DNA from: Anodontia alba
Taxonomy: Eukaryota > Mollusca > Bivalvia > Lucinida > Lucinidae
NCBI GenBank assembly: GCA_964016985.1
Contig: OZ024828.1
Location: 969,501-1,033,500, forward strand
Length of the DNA stretch: 64,000 nt
Reading direction: 5' to 3'
Of this stretch, positions 34,601 through 49,600 are shown piece after piece. Positions within the stretch are counted from its first letter, which is position 1; the number at the start of each line of letters is the position of its first letter. A program made the translations under genes and the position numbers. A model generated the notes under the pieces. It did not search any database. It saw only the letters and a program-made list of their open reading frames with translations, and was not told where the DNA came from.

Positions 34601-37600
34601 AGTATCAAAGGTGGATGCGCATATCACCTGCGTGTTCTGGTTCGATGATTTTTCCAAGAGTTATTGCCCTTTGATGAGTTCTGCATGAATATATAGGGTA
34701 CTGTTCGTGTCCACGCGAATTCTCGGAAACTACTTGTCGGATTTCATTGAAACTTCATGGGAATATTAAGTATGGAAGGTGGATGTGCATATCACCTGCG
34801 TGTTCTGGTTCGATGATTTTTCCAAGAGTTATTGCCCTTTGATGAGTTCTGCATGAATATATAGGGTACTGTTCGTGTCCACGCAAATTCTTAGCAAATA
34901 CTGGCAGAAATTCAACGAAATTTTAATGGAATCTTAAGCAGCAATAGGGGATGCGCATATTGTTCAATCTTTCTGGTTAGATGATTTGTCACAGAGTCAT
35001 GCTACTTTGTTTAAAGCTGCAGTGTAAGGTCACTGGCTATTTTTAGAAAAGAATTTGTCAACACTCTAGTGCCTACATTTATTGATGGATTTTGATATAA
35101 CTTCAAACAAATGTTGGGTATGATAATATCTTGAGCATGTTTGACATTCAGGGTCCTGGGCTCAAGGTCAAGGTCACTGTGGCTATTTTTAGAAAAACTT
35201 TGTTTTTGCTCTAGTGCCTAGATTTATTGATGGATTTTAATATAATTTCACAAAAATGTTGAGTATGATAACATCTCAAGCAATTTCAATTTCCAGTGTC
35301 CTGGGCTCAATGTCAAGGTCACTGCAGCTTTTAAATATCTTGAGCATGTTCGACATTCACCTGCGTGTTCTGGTTCGATGATTTTTCCAAGAGTTATTGC
35401 CCTTTGATGAGTTCTGCATGAATATATAGGGTACTGTTCGTGTCCACGCAAATTCTTAGCAAATACTGGCAGAAATTCAACGAAATTTTAATGGAATCTT
35501 AAGCAGCAATAGGGGATGCGCATATTGTTCAATCTTCCTGGTTAGATGATTTGTCACAGAGTCATGCTACTTTGTTTAAAGCTGCAGTGTAAGGTCACTG
35601 GCTATTTTTAGAAAAGAATTTGTCAACACTCTAGTGCCTACATTTATTGATGGATTTTGATATAACTTCAAACAAATGTTGGGTATGATAATATCTTGAG
35701 CATGTTTGACATTCAGGGTCCTGGGCTCAAGGTCAAGGTCACTGTGGCTATTTTTAGAAAAACTTTGTTTTTGCTCTAGTGCCTAGATTTATTCCTTTCA
35801 TTTATTCCAACTTTTATGTTGCTGATGTTTGTATGACAGTGCCTTCAGGCAAGCTTATCTGTCCACCAACAGGTTTTGTGATACTCCATTTTGAAGTACA
35901 GTGAGTATACACAGTATACCGCTCTTTATCTAGGATAATGTTTCCTGTTCCGACTATTGCATGTTCGGGGAGCATCCATCGGTTTCACCGATATTCTTGG
36001 TTCTGATGATGTCGTGGTCAGTATTGAATGTGGGTCATGTGGGTTAAAGACTAGTTCACTAGGTCATATTTTTTTAAATCTGTGTTTGTCCTAAAGGATG
36101 CAAGTGACTCATGTGAGTGATTAAGGGCCATCCTGGCCCTCTTGTTCTTATTACTCCATGAAAAAATTTTGTAATGGGTACTCATTAAAAGTGTCTCACT
36201 GATGCACTTCTAATGAATACCCACAACATATCTTTTTTGTGGGGACATAAGATAAACATTTACCTGATACTCCAACTTATCTGGAACTATAATAAACCAG
36301 TCTCCATCTCATATCTGAAGGTGGGTCCTGAGAAAAAAGAGGGTCATTCAGTATGTACATATGAAGCTAAGCCACTATACCAATATGAGAAATTTCCACA
36401 GTAAATATACCATACTCAACCTAAAGTATGGTTATGTGAAGGAATCAGTGGCATTTTTGTCAATTTTTAGTGTTAGTATTGAAATAGATTAGCTGTAGAG
36501 CATTTGAAAAGAATTGTTGAATAATAAATCACAGTTTGTCGGTCAGTTGTAAGTAGATGGTCCTTTTGAGCCTTGTTGTCTGGATTTAAATGATTTGTAG
36601 CAGTTATTTTTGTTCCCAAACATAGTAGATCCTGATGAGATGGCTCATTATGAACTGTGTTTTGGTCAATAAAGCTGAATGTGTTACCAATCTCTCTGAC
36701 CACTTAGCAATTAAAATACAGCTGAACCTCAATATCTCGAACACTGATGGCTCGTTTAACATGGCTAATTGGAACTCGTTTTAGAGTCCCTACAAAATTC
36801 TTCCAATAGCTTAAGAAAACAACTACAGTCAAATCTGTCTTAAGCAGCCACCTATAGGAAGCTTAAAATGTGGCTGCTGAAGGCAGGTGGCTGCTTAATA
36901 CAGCTCAAATATATAAGTCTATGAATTTTCGGGCAACTTTCCTCTGGCTGCTTAATACAGGTTGGCTGCTTAATAGAGGTGACCACTAACACAGGTTTGA
37001 CTGTATTTAGGGAAATATTCTTATCATGAAATTGTATGTTGTGTGTACATTCAACATACAATTATTGTGTAGAAAGTTGAAAAGATATCCTTAAATTATC
37101 CCCATTTTCTTCCTGACCTGGAGCTATGATTAACCGTCAGTGGCTCGAACAACCCATATCTGAAACAAATTTTAATGGTCCCAAGGCTGTTTGAGCCATT
37201 GAGGTTCGACTGTACATGTACCGGTATATACCTGCCGCTATGTACTAATATGCATATTTTCCTTACAGTATACTTTGGAAACATTTGGAGAAGGACGCTC
37301 TACTTCCTGGGCCTTTGAACCATACAGTGGTAAGTACAGTGATTACCTTTAATCTTCGATCATCTTTACTTCTAACTATACTTGTCATAACATTTGAAAT
37401 AAAAAAGCCAATTTACAACCTGTTGATGTATTTTAAATATGCTGGATGAGTGATTAACAGCATAGACCCTGATGAGGTATCTGATCTAGGTCTGCACTGT
37501 TTGCTTCAAGAAAAAAAAAAAAAAAGGATTTACCATATTCGACCTTATTACCGCACATACCCCTATAAGTGCACAGTCAAGCAATTCTGTAGTCATCAGA

Positions 37601-40600
37601 TTACCGCCTGTGTACTTTTTGTCTACTTCTTTATAAAGGCATATGTTGTGGGTACCCTTTGAATTGCATTGACTTGTTGATGCAATTCAAATGAGTAACC
37701 ACAACATATGCTTTTATAAAGAAACTCAGAAAAAAAATCACATATACATCATCAAATATGCCCTTTGCTGATCTTTTTTTTTTTTAAGTGTACCATTAGT
37801 TCGGTAGATGTGTATTTTACCACAAGTTTTCACAGTAATTTTGAAACACTTAAGCGCACAGTGCAGTAATTAGGTTGAATATGGTAGTTGTCATTTTACT
37901 AATGAAGCATCCCTTTTATTAATTGCTAACTTGTATCAGCTGGTTGTTAACACTTTGCATCCTGGGTAAAATTTCAGCAAATAAAATTTTGAAATATGTT
38001 TCTTATTTTTCCTAGAAATAGGATTTGACATTTCATGCAAATTGTCTCCTTAGCAGACAATTTGCATGAAGTGTCTGATCCTTTTTTCTACAAAAAATAT
38101 GAAAAATATCAACAGTTTGTCGTATGCTGAATTTGCCCATAGGATGGTAATTGTTAATAATTAAAAAGATAATTTGAAATTTACTATATAATTATTTATA
38201 AAAATTTAAAAAGATAATAAAATAATTTAAACATATAAAAAAGAAAAAAAGAAGAGAGAAAAAATACACCACAGTGGGACTCAGTCTCACAGCTTCTGGC
38301 ATATCCAGCAGCCAAGTTGCCCGAGTTGAGAAAGATCGCGAGTATTTGACACATTACCTAAGACAATCAAAGAATCTTTTCTATGGAAAATGCAAAATGT
38401 ACGCTGCATTTCCAATACACATATTTCTCCACAAAAACATATGTTGTGGTACTGAGTAGAAGTGCCTCACAAAAACATGTTGTGGTACTAATTAGGAGTG
38501 CCTCTGAGAGGCACTTCTAATGCGTACCACAACATATGTTTTTGTGGAGAAATAAGAAAAATATTGTGGATACCCCTTCTTATCTGGAGCTATGTTATAA
38601 ACCTCAGAAATGGCAAGTGCTTCCTATATAAAATATCCCAGCAAGTACTACATGTAGTTATGTGGTAGATTTACTTTTTGGTCGGAACTAGTAATTTATT
38701 TCTTATAATTGAAAAATAGTATAGATGACCAGGAATAGCCACATTCACAGAACATAGCCTACCAATGACACCAAGAGGATGTGTAAACATACCAAGACAA
38801 ACAGCATAGCTACAGATAAGAGGGGGTATCCACATAATATTTTTCTTATTTCTCCACGAAAACATATGTTGTGGGTACTCATTAGAAGCGCCTCACCGAG
38901 GTGCTTCTAATGAGTATCCACAATGTATGTTTTCGTGGAGAAATAAGAAAGATATCAGCATTTTTCGGATGAAAAAAGCGCCCTATCTGTTGCTATGAAA
39001 CAGTTCACAATCCATAAACCAAAGAAAAGCCAAGCAGCTGGTTCCCGCTTCTCCAACAAGGTGATTATAATGCTAGATAGGATCCACTTAACAATAAGAT
39101 ACTGAACGGGATACAATATGAAGAAAGCCCCACGGCGAGCAGCCATAATACCACACGACGAACAACCAACATCAGGGCCAATGTTTCAAAGCAACCCAGT
39201 TGTTCGTTAGCTTGTTGAGCTCGTTAGTAGCCAAAATGTTAACTGTTCTAGTAAGTACAATATTTAAATCACAGCTACTCGTATTTTTGCTGAAAAAATG
39301 TGAGTAGCTTTTGCAAATGCAAAAGCTACTCACATTTTTTCAGCAAAAATATTAGCGTATATGCCATATTTAATGTTCTAAGTTTCAATGATATGTTAAC
39401 TAACCACATTGTTATTTGAACAACTGAGCCCAGAATCACTGCCTTAGAATCGTGAAATCAGAATTTCTTTTACTCCCATTTTGAATGATGGTGCTGACTT
39501 CTTTGACTCAGTCAGATGCATGTCGTCCAGCTGGTGATCAGGAGGTTGGGGGTTCGATTGCCACCGGGTCTGGCGATATTCTTTCGTGGAGATTGATCGT
39601 GAAAAATTTTTTACGATCATTCTCTCCCTTCCACTGATTCAAGAAGGGCAATTTTCAGTTTCAGGTGAAAGAATGTACCCAAGTACTGGTTAAGACTTAA
39701 ACGTTTAGAGGATTAAGCCTACCCAGTAAACATGTGGTTAGCTAAAATGACCAGCTAGACATGACCTTAATAGTGTTGACTGGGCCGTTAAACTCCAAAC
39801 CAACCAACCCATTCTGGCTGAATTGCAGATAAAAGCATGCACAAAGTGTTCAGATATTAGATAATTAATGACAGAGAGAAGATCCTGTGATGGAAAAAGA
39901 CATTTTTTGACAAATCATCACGAAAACATACCTATAGAATTCTGACCCCCTTAAACCCCACTTTGATATAGTAAAACTGGGGTTTACAGGGGTATACATT
40001 ATTTTTCTTATTTCTGCTAAAAAACATAGATTGTGGGTACTCGTTAGAACTGCCTCAAAGAGGCGGTTCTAATGAGTACCCACAATCTATGTTTTGAGCA
40101 AAAATATGAAAAATATCAGATTTTTTTTATCTGAAAATTTTCATTGATGGTGAAATTTTGAATATATTTGAATAGGCGTGTTTTCGTAATGTGAAATTTA
40201 TAAAAGATAAATTCTGAAAATTAAAAAAAAAAATGAAATCATTTACCTGCCAAAAGAGCTTCTGTATACAGTTGAACTTCAATGGCTCAAACATGTTTGG
40301 GACCATGGAAATTTTTTCTAGACATAGGAAGTTCCGGTCACTAAAGATGAATCATAGCGCCAGGTCAGGAGGGAAATGGGGATAATTTAAGGATGTCTTT
40401 TCGATCTTCTATAAAATAATGGTTTGTTGAGTGTACTCATTAGCATTGCCTTGATAAAGAGATTCTAATGAGTACACACTTCATGCATTTCATTATAAAA
40501 TAAGAAAATTTCCCTTAATGTCCCCAAATACATTGTATTGATTTTCCTGAGCTATAGGAAGAATCTCCTAGGAAACTCTAAAACAGGTTTGAATCAGCTG

Positions 40601-43600
40601 TGGTAAATGAGCCATTGATGTTCAAGTCATTGACTAGTTACTGCACCTTCATTACGAAAACATGCCTTTTCAAATATACTGAAAATTTTACCACCAAAAA
40701 CTGAAAATTTTCAGAAAAATTAGAACAGTTAGAACCACCTCAATGAGGCAGTTCTTATGAATACCCACAATCTACTTTTTGAGCAGAAATAAGAATAATA
40801 ATGTTTACCCCGGTCAACCCCAGTTTTACTGTATTAAAGTTGGGTTTAAAGGGGTCAAATTATATAGGTGTGTTTTTATGATGTGAGGAAAAAAAACAAA
40901 AAAAAAAAAAAACTTAATTAACTTAATAACTTCTTGTCAACACTTTTGCTGGGAAAAAGTTGACAAGGTTAGCTAAACAGAGGTGTTATATATCCAAACA
41001 AAAATGAAAAGATTACATAGAAAAAGACCATAAATTGACATTTTTTCTATATAATCTATATATTTTTGTTTGGATACAACATTTTTTGGATCCATCTTTT
41101 AACTGTGTCATATATATGAAGCTTTGCTATAATAAACCATATTATGAATAAGTTCATGTGTAAATTGTTACTTGTAAAGTACTCAATTGGTTAGATTGTA
41201 ATTTTCATTTCTTTGTGTTCATAGGTCAGCCAATTGATGGGCCTAATAATGGCCCTGCCCCAGGGCCATGGGATATTCAAGCCAGTCCCCCACAGTTGTT
41301 TCAGAACCAGAAAACAGAAATAGAAGTACCACATACTGCTTCTGTGAAGGTAAAGTCTAATTTAAAAATGAATAATTACAAAGATACAAGTTAGTGATAG
41401 AGCATCTTGAACTGTCATCACGAAAACATGCCTATATACTTTTGACCCCCTTAAACCCCACTTTTATATAGTAAAGCTGGGGTTTACAGGGGTATACATT
41501 ATTTTTCTTATTTCTGCTCAAAACATAGATTATGGGTACTCGTTAGAACCGCCTCATCAAGGCGGTTCTAACGAGTACCCACAATCTATGTTTTGAGGAG
41601 AAATATGAAAAATATTAGAATTCTTTATCTGAAAATTTTCAGCCTTTGGAGGTAAAGTTTTCTATATATTTGAATAAGCGTGTTTTCGTAATGTAGTAAA
41701 TGACCTAAAATTTTGAACAAATTTAAATAATCAATAACATGGATGATAATTAGCCATACAAATGGAAGCTACTGACTTCCTGTTCGCTTTTATGTATACC
41801 AATCCCTTCTGAATGGGGTTTACTCTAAAAGGAAAGACTTTGCTCCTGAAGGCCCTTCAAGGGAGCTAATTCTTCCCTTTTAGAGAGCAAAAACAATTTT
41901 GACAGATTTACCTCCCTTGAAAATGCGTCCTTATGCTCATTAAGGTAGGAATTTGCTCCCCAGGTAGCAAATTCTCCCCTTTAAAAGCAAGGACCCTTTT
42001 GAGATAGAGGCAAATGCTTTCCTTTTAGATTAGACCCCTTTTCAGAAGGGAGCAAAATAATTTCAACAGATTTACCTCCCTTGAAAGTGTATCTATATGC
42101 TGTTAAAGAGCAAGTCCTCTTTGAGACAGAGGCAAATACACTCCTGTCTGAGTGATGGAGAGGTGTCTGGTCACTTTAATATGTATGTGACCTGCACAGT
42201 GAAAACCCATGTCAAAACCCATTTTCTGGAATAAATAAGAAACAAGATAATCCATTTTTCATCTGCTGAAGTTGCCTAAAGTTAAACCTTGATGTGCTTT
42301 TCAAAAGTGTAGCAGACATTCTAACAACATTTTTTTTTCAAGAAAACAAGGCCTTGTCTATTCATCAGTATATTCCACAATATCTGCCGAATCTTTAAGT
42401 GGACAACAAAGGCCAGATCAGACTGCACAAATGTGCAGTCTGATCTGGCCTTTGTTGCCCACATATGGCTTAAGGGCCCATTTATTGCATTATGCGCCAT
42501 AAATTGTGAATAGGGAAGGTTCTGACCAGACTGCAGCGCTGTAAAGACTGGTCCAGGTGGTACTGTTCACACATAAAAAAATAGGGACTTTTTTATTTAG
42601 TGAGATTCTTGTGTTTCAGCCATGTCACAACTGTATGGCTATGGGCAGAGTGAGATGTCACAGATGTTATGGCAGAGGAAGGGTAAGACTGGATTCACTC
42701 CTAAATAAGACATTTTTTCTGTAAAAACAGGGTTGAAAAAGACAGGAAAGCTCATGTTGTCTGTCCGTCCATCCATTACATTTTGGTTTCAGCTTCTTAT
42801 CTTGCAAAATAATTTAACCCTAAAAGCGCCAAGAAAAACTGCATCTGAAAATGTCGTCTGTTTATGTCGTCTGCTGAATATTCTTGCAAACTTCTCAAAG
42901 CCATTTTTTGCATACTGGCAAACAGTGTGGAACCAGATCAGACTGCTCCTAAAGGAGCAGTCTGATCTGGGTCCACACTGTTTGCAGAAATGACTTTTAA
43001 AATCACAAGCAGAAGACAAAGCAGACGACAATTGTTGTGATTGGCGCTTTAAGGGTTAACAGTTACCAGAATCAGATGGCAGTCATTACCTTTGTGGGTA
43101 GGGGGAGGGGAGTGGGGTATCTAATAAACAATGCACTGCTTATTGACACTTCTTTGTATATGTAATGTTGGTTAAAGGAGGGTTGACTATATCACTGACA
43201 AGATGGCATAAAGTACATTTCTCCTGTTGGCGCTTAGATGAGAAAACATACTTTCTGATATGGGTGCCCAATAAAAGCTCAAATCAGCCTGGGCTTCTGC
43301 ACAGTCTGATCAGTAGCTTTGTTGTCGGCATGGAAGCTTTGCATAATCGGCTATCCAGAATGCATCCAGTGAAGATTCTGCTCAGACTGCTGAAATGCAC
43401 AGGCTTATCTGAATCTTTGCTGGGTGCACATGTCCAGAGGTATGTTTTCTGATGTCCAGGTTCATATATTTATAGCTCCACCTTGAAAAAGTGGGGCTAT
43501 ACTGGATTAGCCATGTTCTTCCTTGATTCTATGATTCTGTCATTCCGTGATTCCGCCATTCCGTGATTCCGTCATTCCGTGATTCTGTGACTGCGAAATT

Positions 43601-46600
43601 AAAATGCATTTTGATAAATACTTTTATGTTTGTGGTCCTACTTCAATGAAATTTATACTACACTTGGTCTCTAAGGTATAGTCGCAGAATATTGGCCAAG
43701 GGCCCCTTAACTCCTGGAGTTATGTCCCTTGGTAGGTTTTCAAAATTTAAAATGCATTTTGCATAATAATTTATGTTTGTGCTACTACTTCAATGAACCT
43801 TAAACCACGCTTGGTCTCTAAGGTAAGGAAAGTGTAGTGGCAGAATGATGGCCAAGGGCCCATAACTCTTGGAGTTATGTCCCTTGATAGGTTTTCAAAT
43901 TTTGCCATTCTTGAAAATTTTCGTAACAGATTTCTCAGGAAATATGAAAGCTAGAAAGCTGAAAGTTTGTATAAACATGGACAATGACAGGCTGTATTGT
44001 GTATACCGGAATAGGGGCCAAGGGTCCATAACTCTTGGAGTTATGTCCCTTGGTAGGTTTTCAAAAAAAAAAATGCATTTTGCTCGATAACTTTTATGTT
44101 TGTGGTCCTACTACAATGAAACTTATACCACACTTGGTCTCTTAGGTAAGGAAAGTATGATGCCAGAATGGTGGCCTAGGGCCCATAACTCTTGGAGTTA
44201 TGTCCCTTGATAGGTTTTCAAATTTTGCTATTCTTGAAAATTTTCGTAACAGATTTCTGAGGAACTATGTAAGCTAGAAAGCTGAAAGTTGGTATAAACA
44301 TGGACAATGACTGGATGTATCGTATGTACCGGAGTAGGAGCCAAGGGTCCATAACTCTTGGAGTCATGTCCCTTGGTAGGTTTTCAAAACAATTAAAATG
44401 AAGATTGTCCTACTTTGATGAAACTTATACCACACTTGGGGGCTTTGAAAATGTGATACACACATGGACAGTGGATTGATGTATCTTGTATTCAGGAATC
44501 ATGGCCAAGAGCACATAACTCATGGATTAAAATACCTTGATAGCTTTTACGATACCATGTTACCATGTCCTACATTGGTGTTATCTAGTAAGGATGAATT
44601 CAAAATATTTCAACACTCTATGTATTTCTCCTCTGATAGAGCTGCAGCGGGCCTATAGTCAGATCCTCTGACAACTCTTGTTCAGTATGGTAAATGTCCT
44701 CAAATTTAGTACACCAAAATTTCAGACAAAATGACATATGCAAACATTGCAGACCCATATCAGACTGCTCCTAAAGGAGCAGTCTGATCAGGGTCTACAC
44801 TGTTTGCTAAAACACTAGGTATTTATAAGAAACAACTGCATGAAAAGCAAAATTTAGGCAAAAAAGTATGGAATAAAACTTTTTGCAAGTTTAGGACATT
44901 TATCATATCCATCTTATCTAGACTCCTGCCTGGGATTTTTGACCTTGACAAGGTTATTATCAGGTGGACATGATTTGCTATATTTATATTCTGTGAACTG
45001 ACCTTTATGAACATTTATTGTGTGCTTTAGTATGGTAGATGTCCTGAAATTTTGTACACCAAAAATGCTGACGAAATGGCATTTGCAAACAATACAGACC
45101 CAGATCAGATCTGTTTCTACACTGTTTGCCATTACAATTGGAATTTTAACCCTTGTCATGCTGAATAAAGTAAATTGCCATGCCCACTTCTAATTTTTAG
45201 CCAATATGATTACTTGATCCAGATGGTTGATATAAATTCACATACTTAATGGCAAACAGTGCAGATCGAGATCAGTTGGCTTCTTCAGAAGCCAACTGAT
45301 CTGGATCTACATGTTTGCAAAGGCAGGGTATATCTGGGTTCAGCAGGACAAGGGTTGAGAAACAACTGCATAAAAAGCAAAATTTTGGCCAAAAAAAAGT
45401 ATGATATAAAGTGTTCAAAATTCTTGATCATTTACCATAATAGTAAACTTGATAGTAGTTATGTCTGCTAAACAGAAAATTCACATGAAATGTCAAGCCA
45501 TATTTTCTCATAAAAATAAAATAAAAAAAAAAAAAAATATAAATGTCATCGGCTACAATTTTATACAACGTTTTATGGGTAAATTCCTTCAGGTACGTTG
45601 CACAACATGTGGTGGACAAGGTCACAGGAATGTGTACAGAAATGGTGAATATGAACATGAAAGATGTACATGGTGCCATGGTAATGGAAGACGCATGTAA
45701 GGAAAACTTCAAATCTAAAATATGCATAGAAATTTGTTGGGAACAGCATTGTTCAATTTTTCAAAATATGTCTATGAAATTGACTAAAAATCAATAAATC
45801 AGGAGAACTTAACCGTTTGTTTATTTGCATGTCTCTTAAGTCATGGCCGGACGTTCACGTAAAGATTTTGAGTGCATATCCACAGGCTACCCCTTACCAG
45901 ATTACCAGGTGTGGATCAGGGTTGACACTGTTTGCATTAAATACATAAATTTCTATAAAACATGGTAATAATGAAAAAATAGACACCTCTTCCACTTGAA
46001 ATAGACCTGTCCAAAGAGTAGAGGTAGAAGAGTCCTCTGGACATAAATGGGTTAACCCTACCACTGATTCAAGAAGGGCAGTTTTCAGTTTCTGACAAAA
46101 GAATGTGCACAAGTACTGGTTAACTGCTTAGAGGACTAAGCCTGCTCAGGAAACGTGTGGTGAGGAAGACCGACAGACTCGACATGACCTTAATGGGTTA
46201 ACTTGGCTGTAAAACCTCAACTCAATCAAAATAAATAGATTAAACTTGTATTTCTTTGGTAAAGACTTGAATGCTCCATATTCCTCAAAAATAGACATTT
46301 TATTATCCAAGAAAAGATTTGATAAATTGATATATGGTATTAAGACAATCATAAAATGTGGCACCTGTAAAATTTCAGTTAGTCTCTCATTCTTGAAATG
46401 AAATAATTTTTTATAGTATCCCTGAATTAATGTTGCCAACATTAATTCAGAGATATGATAGAAAATCATTTCATTTTTGATCCAGCTCAAAAACGAGAGA
46501 CTAACTGAAATTTTACAGGCTGTCAGATGCTGCATTTTATCAGCATATTAATACTATATATCAGTTTATTAAACCTTTCTTGGATAAAGGATGTCCCTTT

Positions 46601-49600
46601 TTATACCCCGCCACACAATAGTGGCGGGGTATTATGGTTTCACTTTGGTCGTCCGTGAGTCCGTCCGTCTGTCCGGCCGTTTGTCCGTCCGTCCATTTTT
46701 CGTTTCCGGATGATAACTTGAGTAAACATCAATGGATTTTCACCAAACTTGGTATGTGCATTGATATTGTGGAGATCTGGTTTGGGATTGCTGATGGCCA
46801 AATTTCGTCAATTTTTGATGGAGTTATCTGCCCGAGACACGCCCATATTTTCGTTTCCGGACTATAACTTGAGTAAATAACAAGGGATTTTCATCAAACT
46901 TGCTATATGCATTGACATTAAGAAGATCTGGTTTGGGATTGCTAATGGGCAAATTTTGTCAAATTTTTACAGAGTTATCTGCCCGAGACACGCCCATATT
47001 TTCGTTTCCGGATGATACCTTTAGTAAATAACAAGGGATTTTAACCAAACTTGCTATATGTATTGACAGTAAGGAGATCAGATTTGGAATTGCTAATGGG
47101 CAAATTTTGTCAAATTTTTATGGAGTTATCTGCCGGAGACATGTCCATATTTTCATTTCTGGATGATAATTGAGTAAATAACAAGGCCTTTTAACCAAAC
47201 TTGCTATATGCATTGATATTATCAAGATCTGCTTTAGGATTGTTATCTGTCCATTGCTATTATCAAGATCTGGTTTAGGATTGTTATCTGTCCCTCCGTC
47301 ATTTTCTTTCCAGACATTTTCGCAACGATAACTTTAATACATAAACAAATAATTGCTATGGCGGGGTATTATGCTTGCGGTGCTTTTATTGAGGAATATG
47401 GAGCCTTTAATTTTCTAACTTATTCCATGGTTTTATTGCCGAATAACTAAAGGAGTTATCTTCTGCACTTTTAAAAGAGGCAATGCAAAATGATGGATTG
47501 CCAAACTCACATAAACTTAGACGTTACACAACTTGGGCAGTCCAGATTTAACAGGTCTAGATACTTTTGGTAGATTTTCCACCATTCTGTAAAAGGTAGA
47601 CAACTTTTGTGATTTCCTGTTTGCTTTGCTGCAAACCAAGCCCCTTCTGAAAAAGGGGTCTACTCTAAAAGGAAAGAATTTTCTCCCAGGGTAGAAAATT
47701 CTTTCCTTTTAGAGTAGATCCCTTTTCAGAAGTAGGACAAAATGGTTTCAACAGATTTGTCTCCCTTCAAAGTACAGTCAAACCCGTCCGAAAGGCCATT
47801 TGTTTTAAGCAATCACCTGCCTTTAAAGGCCACTATTTCAGATCCTATTAAAGGCAAAGAAGTCTACCTGTAGTATGCAAACACCTGTCTTAAGTAACCA
47901 GTTTTTGGCTTGCTTAACACAGGTTTGACTGTATATCCATTCTCCTTAAGCAAACGTCTCTGTATTGCTTTCTCTTTTGCTGGACTGGGTATCTATTTAT
48001 TAGATATCAAAAAGATTCAAATACAGGTAAACTTCAATGACTTCAACACTGATGGATTATTTTATCGTGCCTGATTCAAACTCGATTTTGAGTCCTTAGG
48101 AAATGCTTCCATTAGCACAAAAAAAGAAATATTTACAGAAATTTTAGGGAAATTTTCTTATTTTATCATAAAAATGTATGTTGTGCACATGTACTCATTA
48201 GAATTGCTTCATTGATATGATTCTAGTCCATTCACTTAACATACCATTATTTTTTAGAAGATGGAAAGACATCCCTAAATTATTCTCATTTGTTTCCTGA
48301 CCTCAGCAGCTCATCAAGCGGCAGTAAAATGGACTTGTCTAAATTTTAGGAGATAATATGGTAAGGATTTAAGGCGTCCCAGTACTTACTGTGCTTTCGA
48401 CATCTTTCAGAAAGTCGTTTTTTGCTTGGCGCTTTACACAAAAGAAGTAAATTTGCAAACTTTTGTCATGATTTAATGCAAAACCATTTGTCGTAACTAC
48501 CTATGCACAAAAAATTTTATTCTATTCATTGGATTTTAAAAAATCAAATAATTTCACTTTTTCCTATAGTAAAAATGAATGCGAATTTTGCAGAAATCTG
48601 TAGGGTAGGTAACTTGGAGGCAGAGTTTCAACAAGTTCTGCTTGTTCAATTTTTCTGAAATTTTCACAATATTGTTGTGAAATATCAATAATTTAAATTC
48701 AGCAAAGAAAAGTAAAAAATATTTTCTTAGACAAAATCTCCAAAAAATCACTTTACTATAGAAATTGCATAGGTCAGACCAATTTTTGGCCGTAAATTTA
48801 ATTTTACTGTGAATATTTGAGAGCAAAACACTGAAACAGAAAAGACAAATGGTTTCTGATTGGATATAGTCAATCAGAACAAAATATTTTCATTCAAAAT
48901 AAAACTCCAAGCAAAAAACATCTTTCCGAGAGATGTCGAAAGGACAGTAGATCTGGGCCCAGTTGTTCAAAGCTAACGATGTCGTTAGTTAACAATTCGT
49001 TAAAATTTACATCGAGTGATATGCAAATATGCTGAAATTTTTTGCTGAAAAAATGTGAGTAGCTTTTGCAGTGCAAAAGCTACTCACATTTTTTCAGCAA
49101 AAAATATCAGAATATTGTGTATTGAATCCGCTAAAACAGTTAACGAAATGACCCTTAACGAGCTCGCTAAGCTAACGACGCTTTGAACAACCGGGCCCTG
49201 TAGGGTATGACAATATTTTCAGGTGTATGATATGTCATGGTTTTGGTATGGTTACCTGTGCTTGTTGTCAAGGTCACTGTAACCTAAAATGCTTCATCAA
49301 ACTAACCATTTTATGGTAAGTATTCGGAAATAGTCACAGCTGAAAGTTACAAAAATAGGGCAAATTTTATTCTATTTTGTAGAAGCGTCCAGGGCCCAGG
49401 TGTTCAAAGCGTCAGCTTTACGAGCTCGTTAAGGGTCATTTCGTTAACTATTTTAGCGGATTCAATCTACAATATTCTGATATTTTTTGCTGAAAAAATG
49501 TGAGTAGCTTTTGCACTGCAAAAGCTACTCACATTTTTTCAGCAAAAAATTTCAGCATATTTGCTTATCACTGGATGTAAATTTTAACGAATCCTAACCT

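Larger units (their letters stand above)
34410..35999 (+). mobile_element. HINE-B: Helentron-like element nested in HINE-A
   Basis: The 5' hairpin is ATGCTCCCCGA / TTCGGGGGAGCAT, then a CGTCCGTG(C/T)-type microsatellite. Two ~163 bp units carry TTCTCGGAAACT and CCAAGAGTTATTGCCCTT, followed by longer duplicated blocks. The tip complement TCGGGGAGCAT recurs at 35965. The 3' stem-loop ATCGGTTTCACCGAT (978-992) is followed by ATTCTTG and then GTT. Confidence 0.82.
30960..36144 (+). mobile_element. HINE-A: large Helentron-like element with ~145 bp tandem core, hosting two insertions
   Basis: The start CTCACCTGAGCACGAAGTGG is repeated inverted near the end as CTCATGTGAG (36109-36118). The core is more than 13 diverged ~145 bp units with AAAACTAGGTCACTAGGTCA, CCTTGTGTGCACTCTAGA and GAAACTTCATCAGAATGTTT. 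The 3' end is a perfect stem-loop AGGGCCATCCTGGCCCT, then CTTG (36141-36144) before TT. Without the LINE (32925-34144) and HINE-B (34410-35999) it would be about 2.4 kb. Confidence 0.82.
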
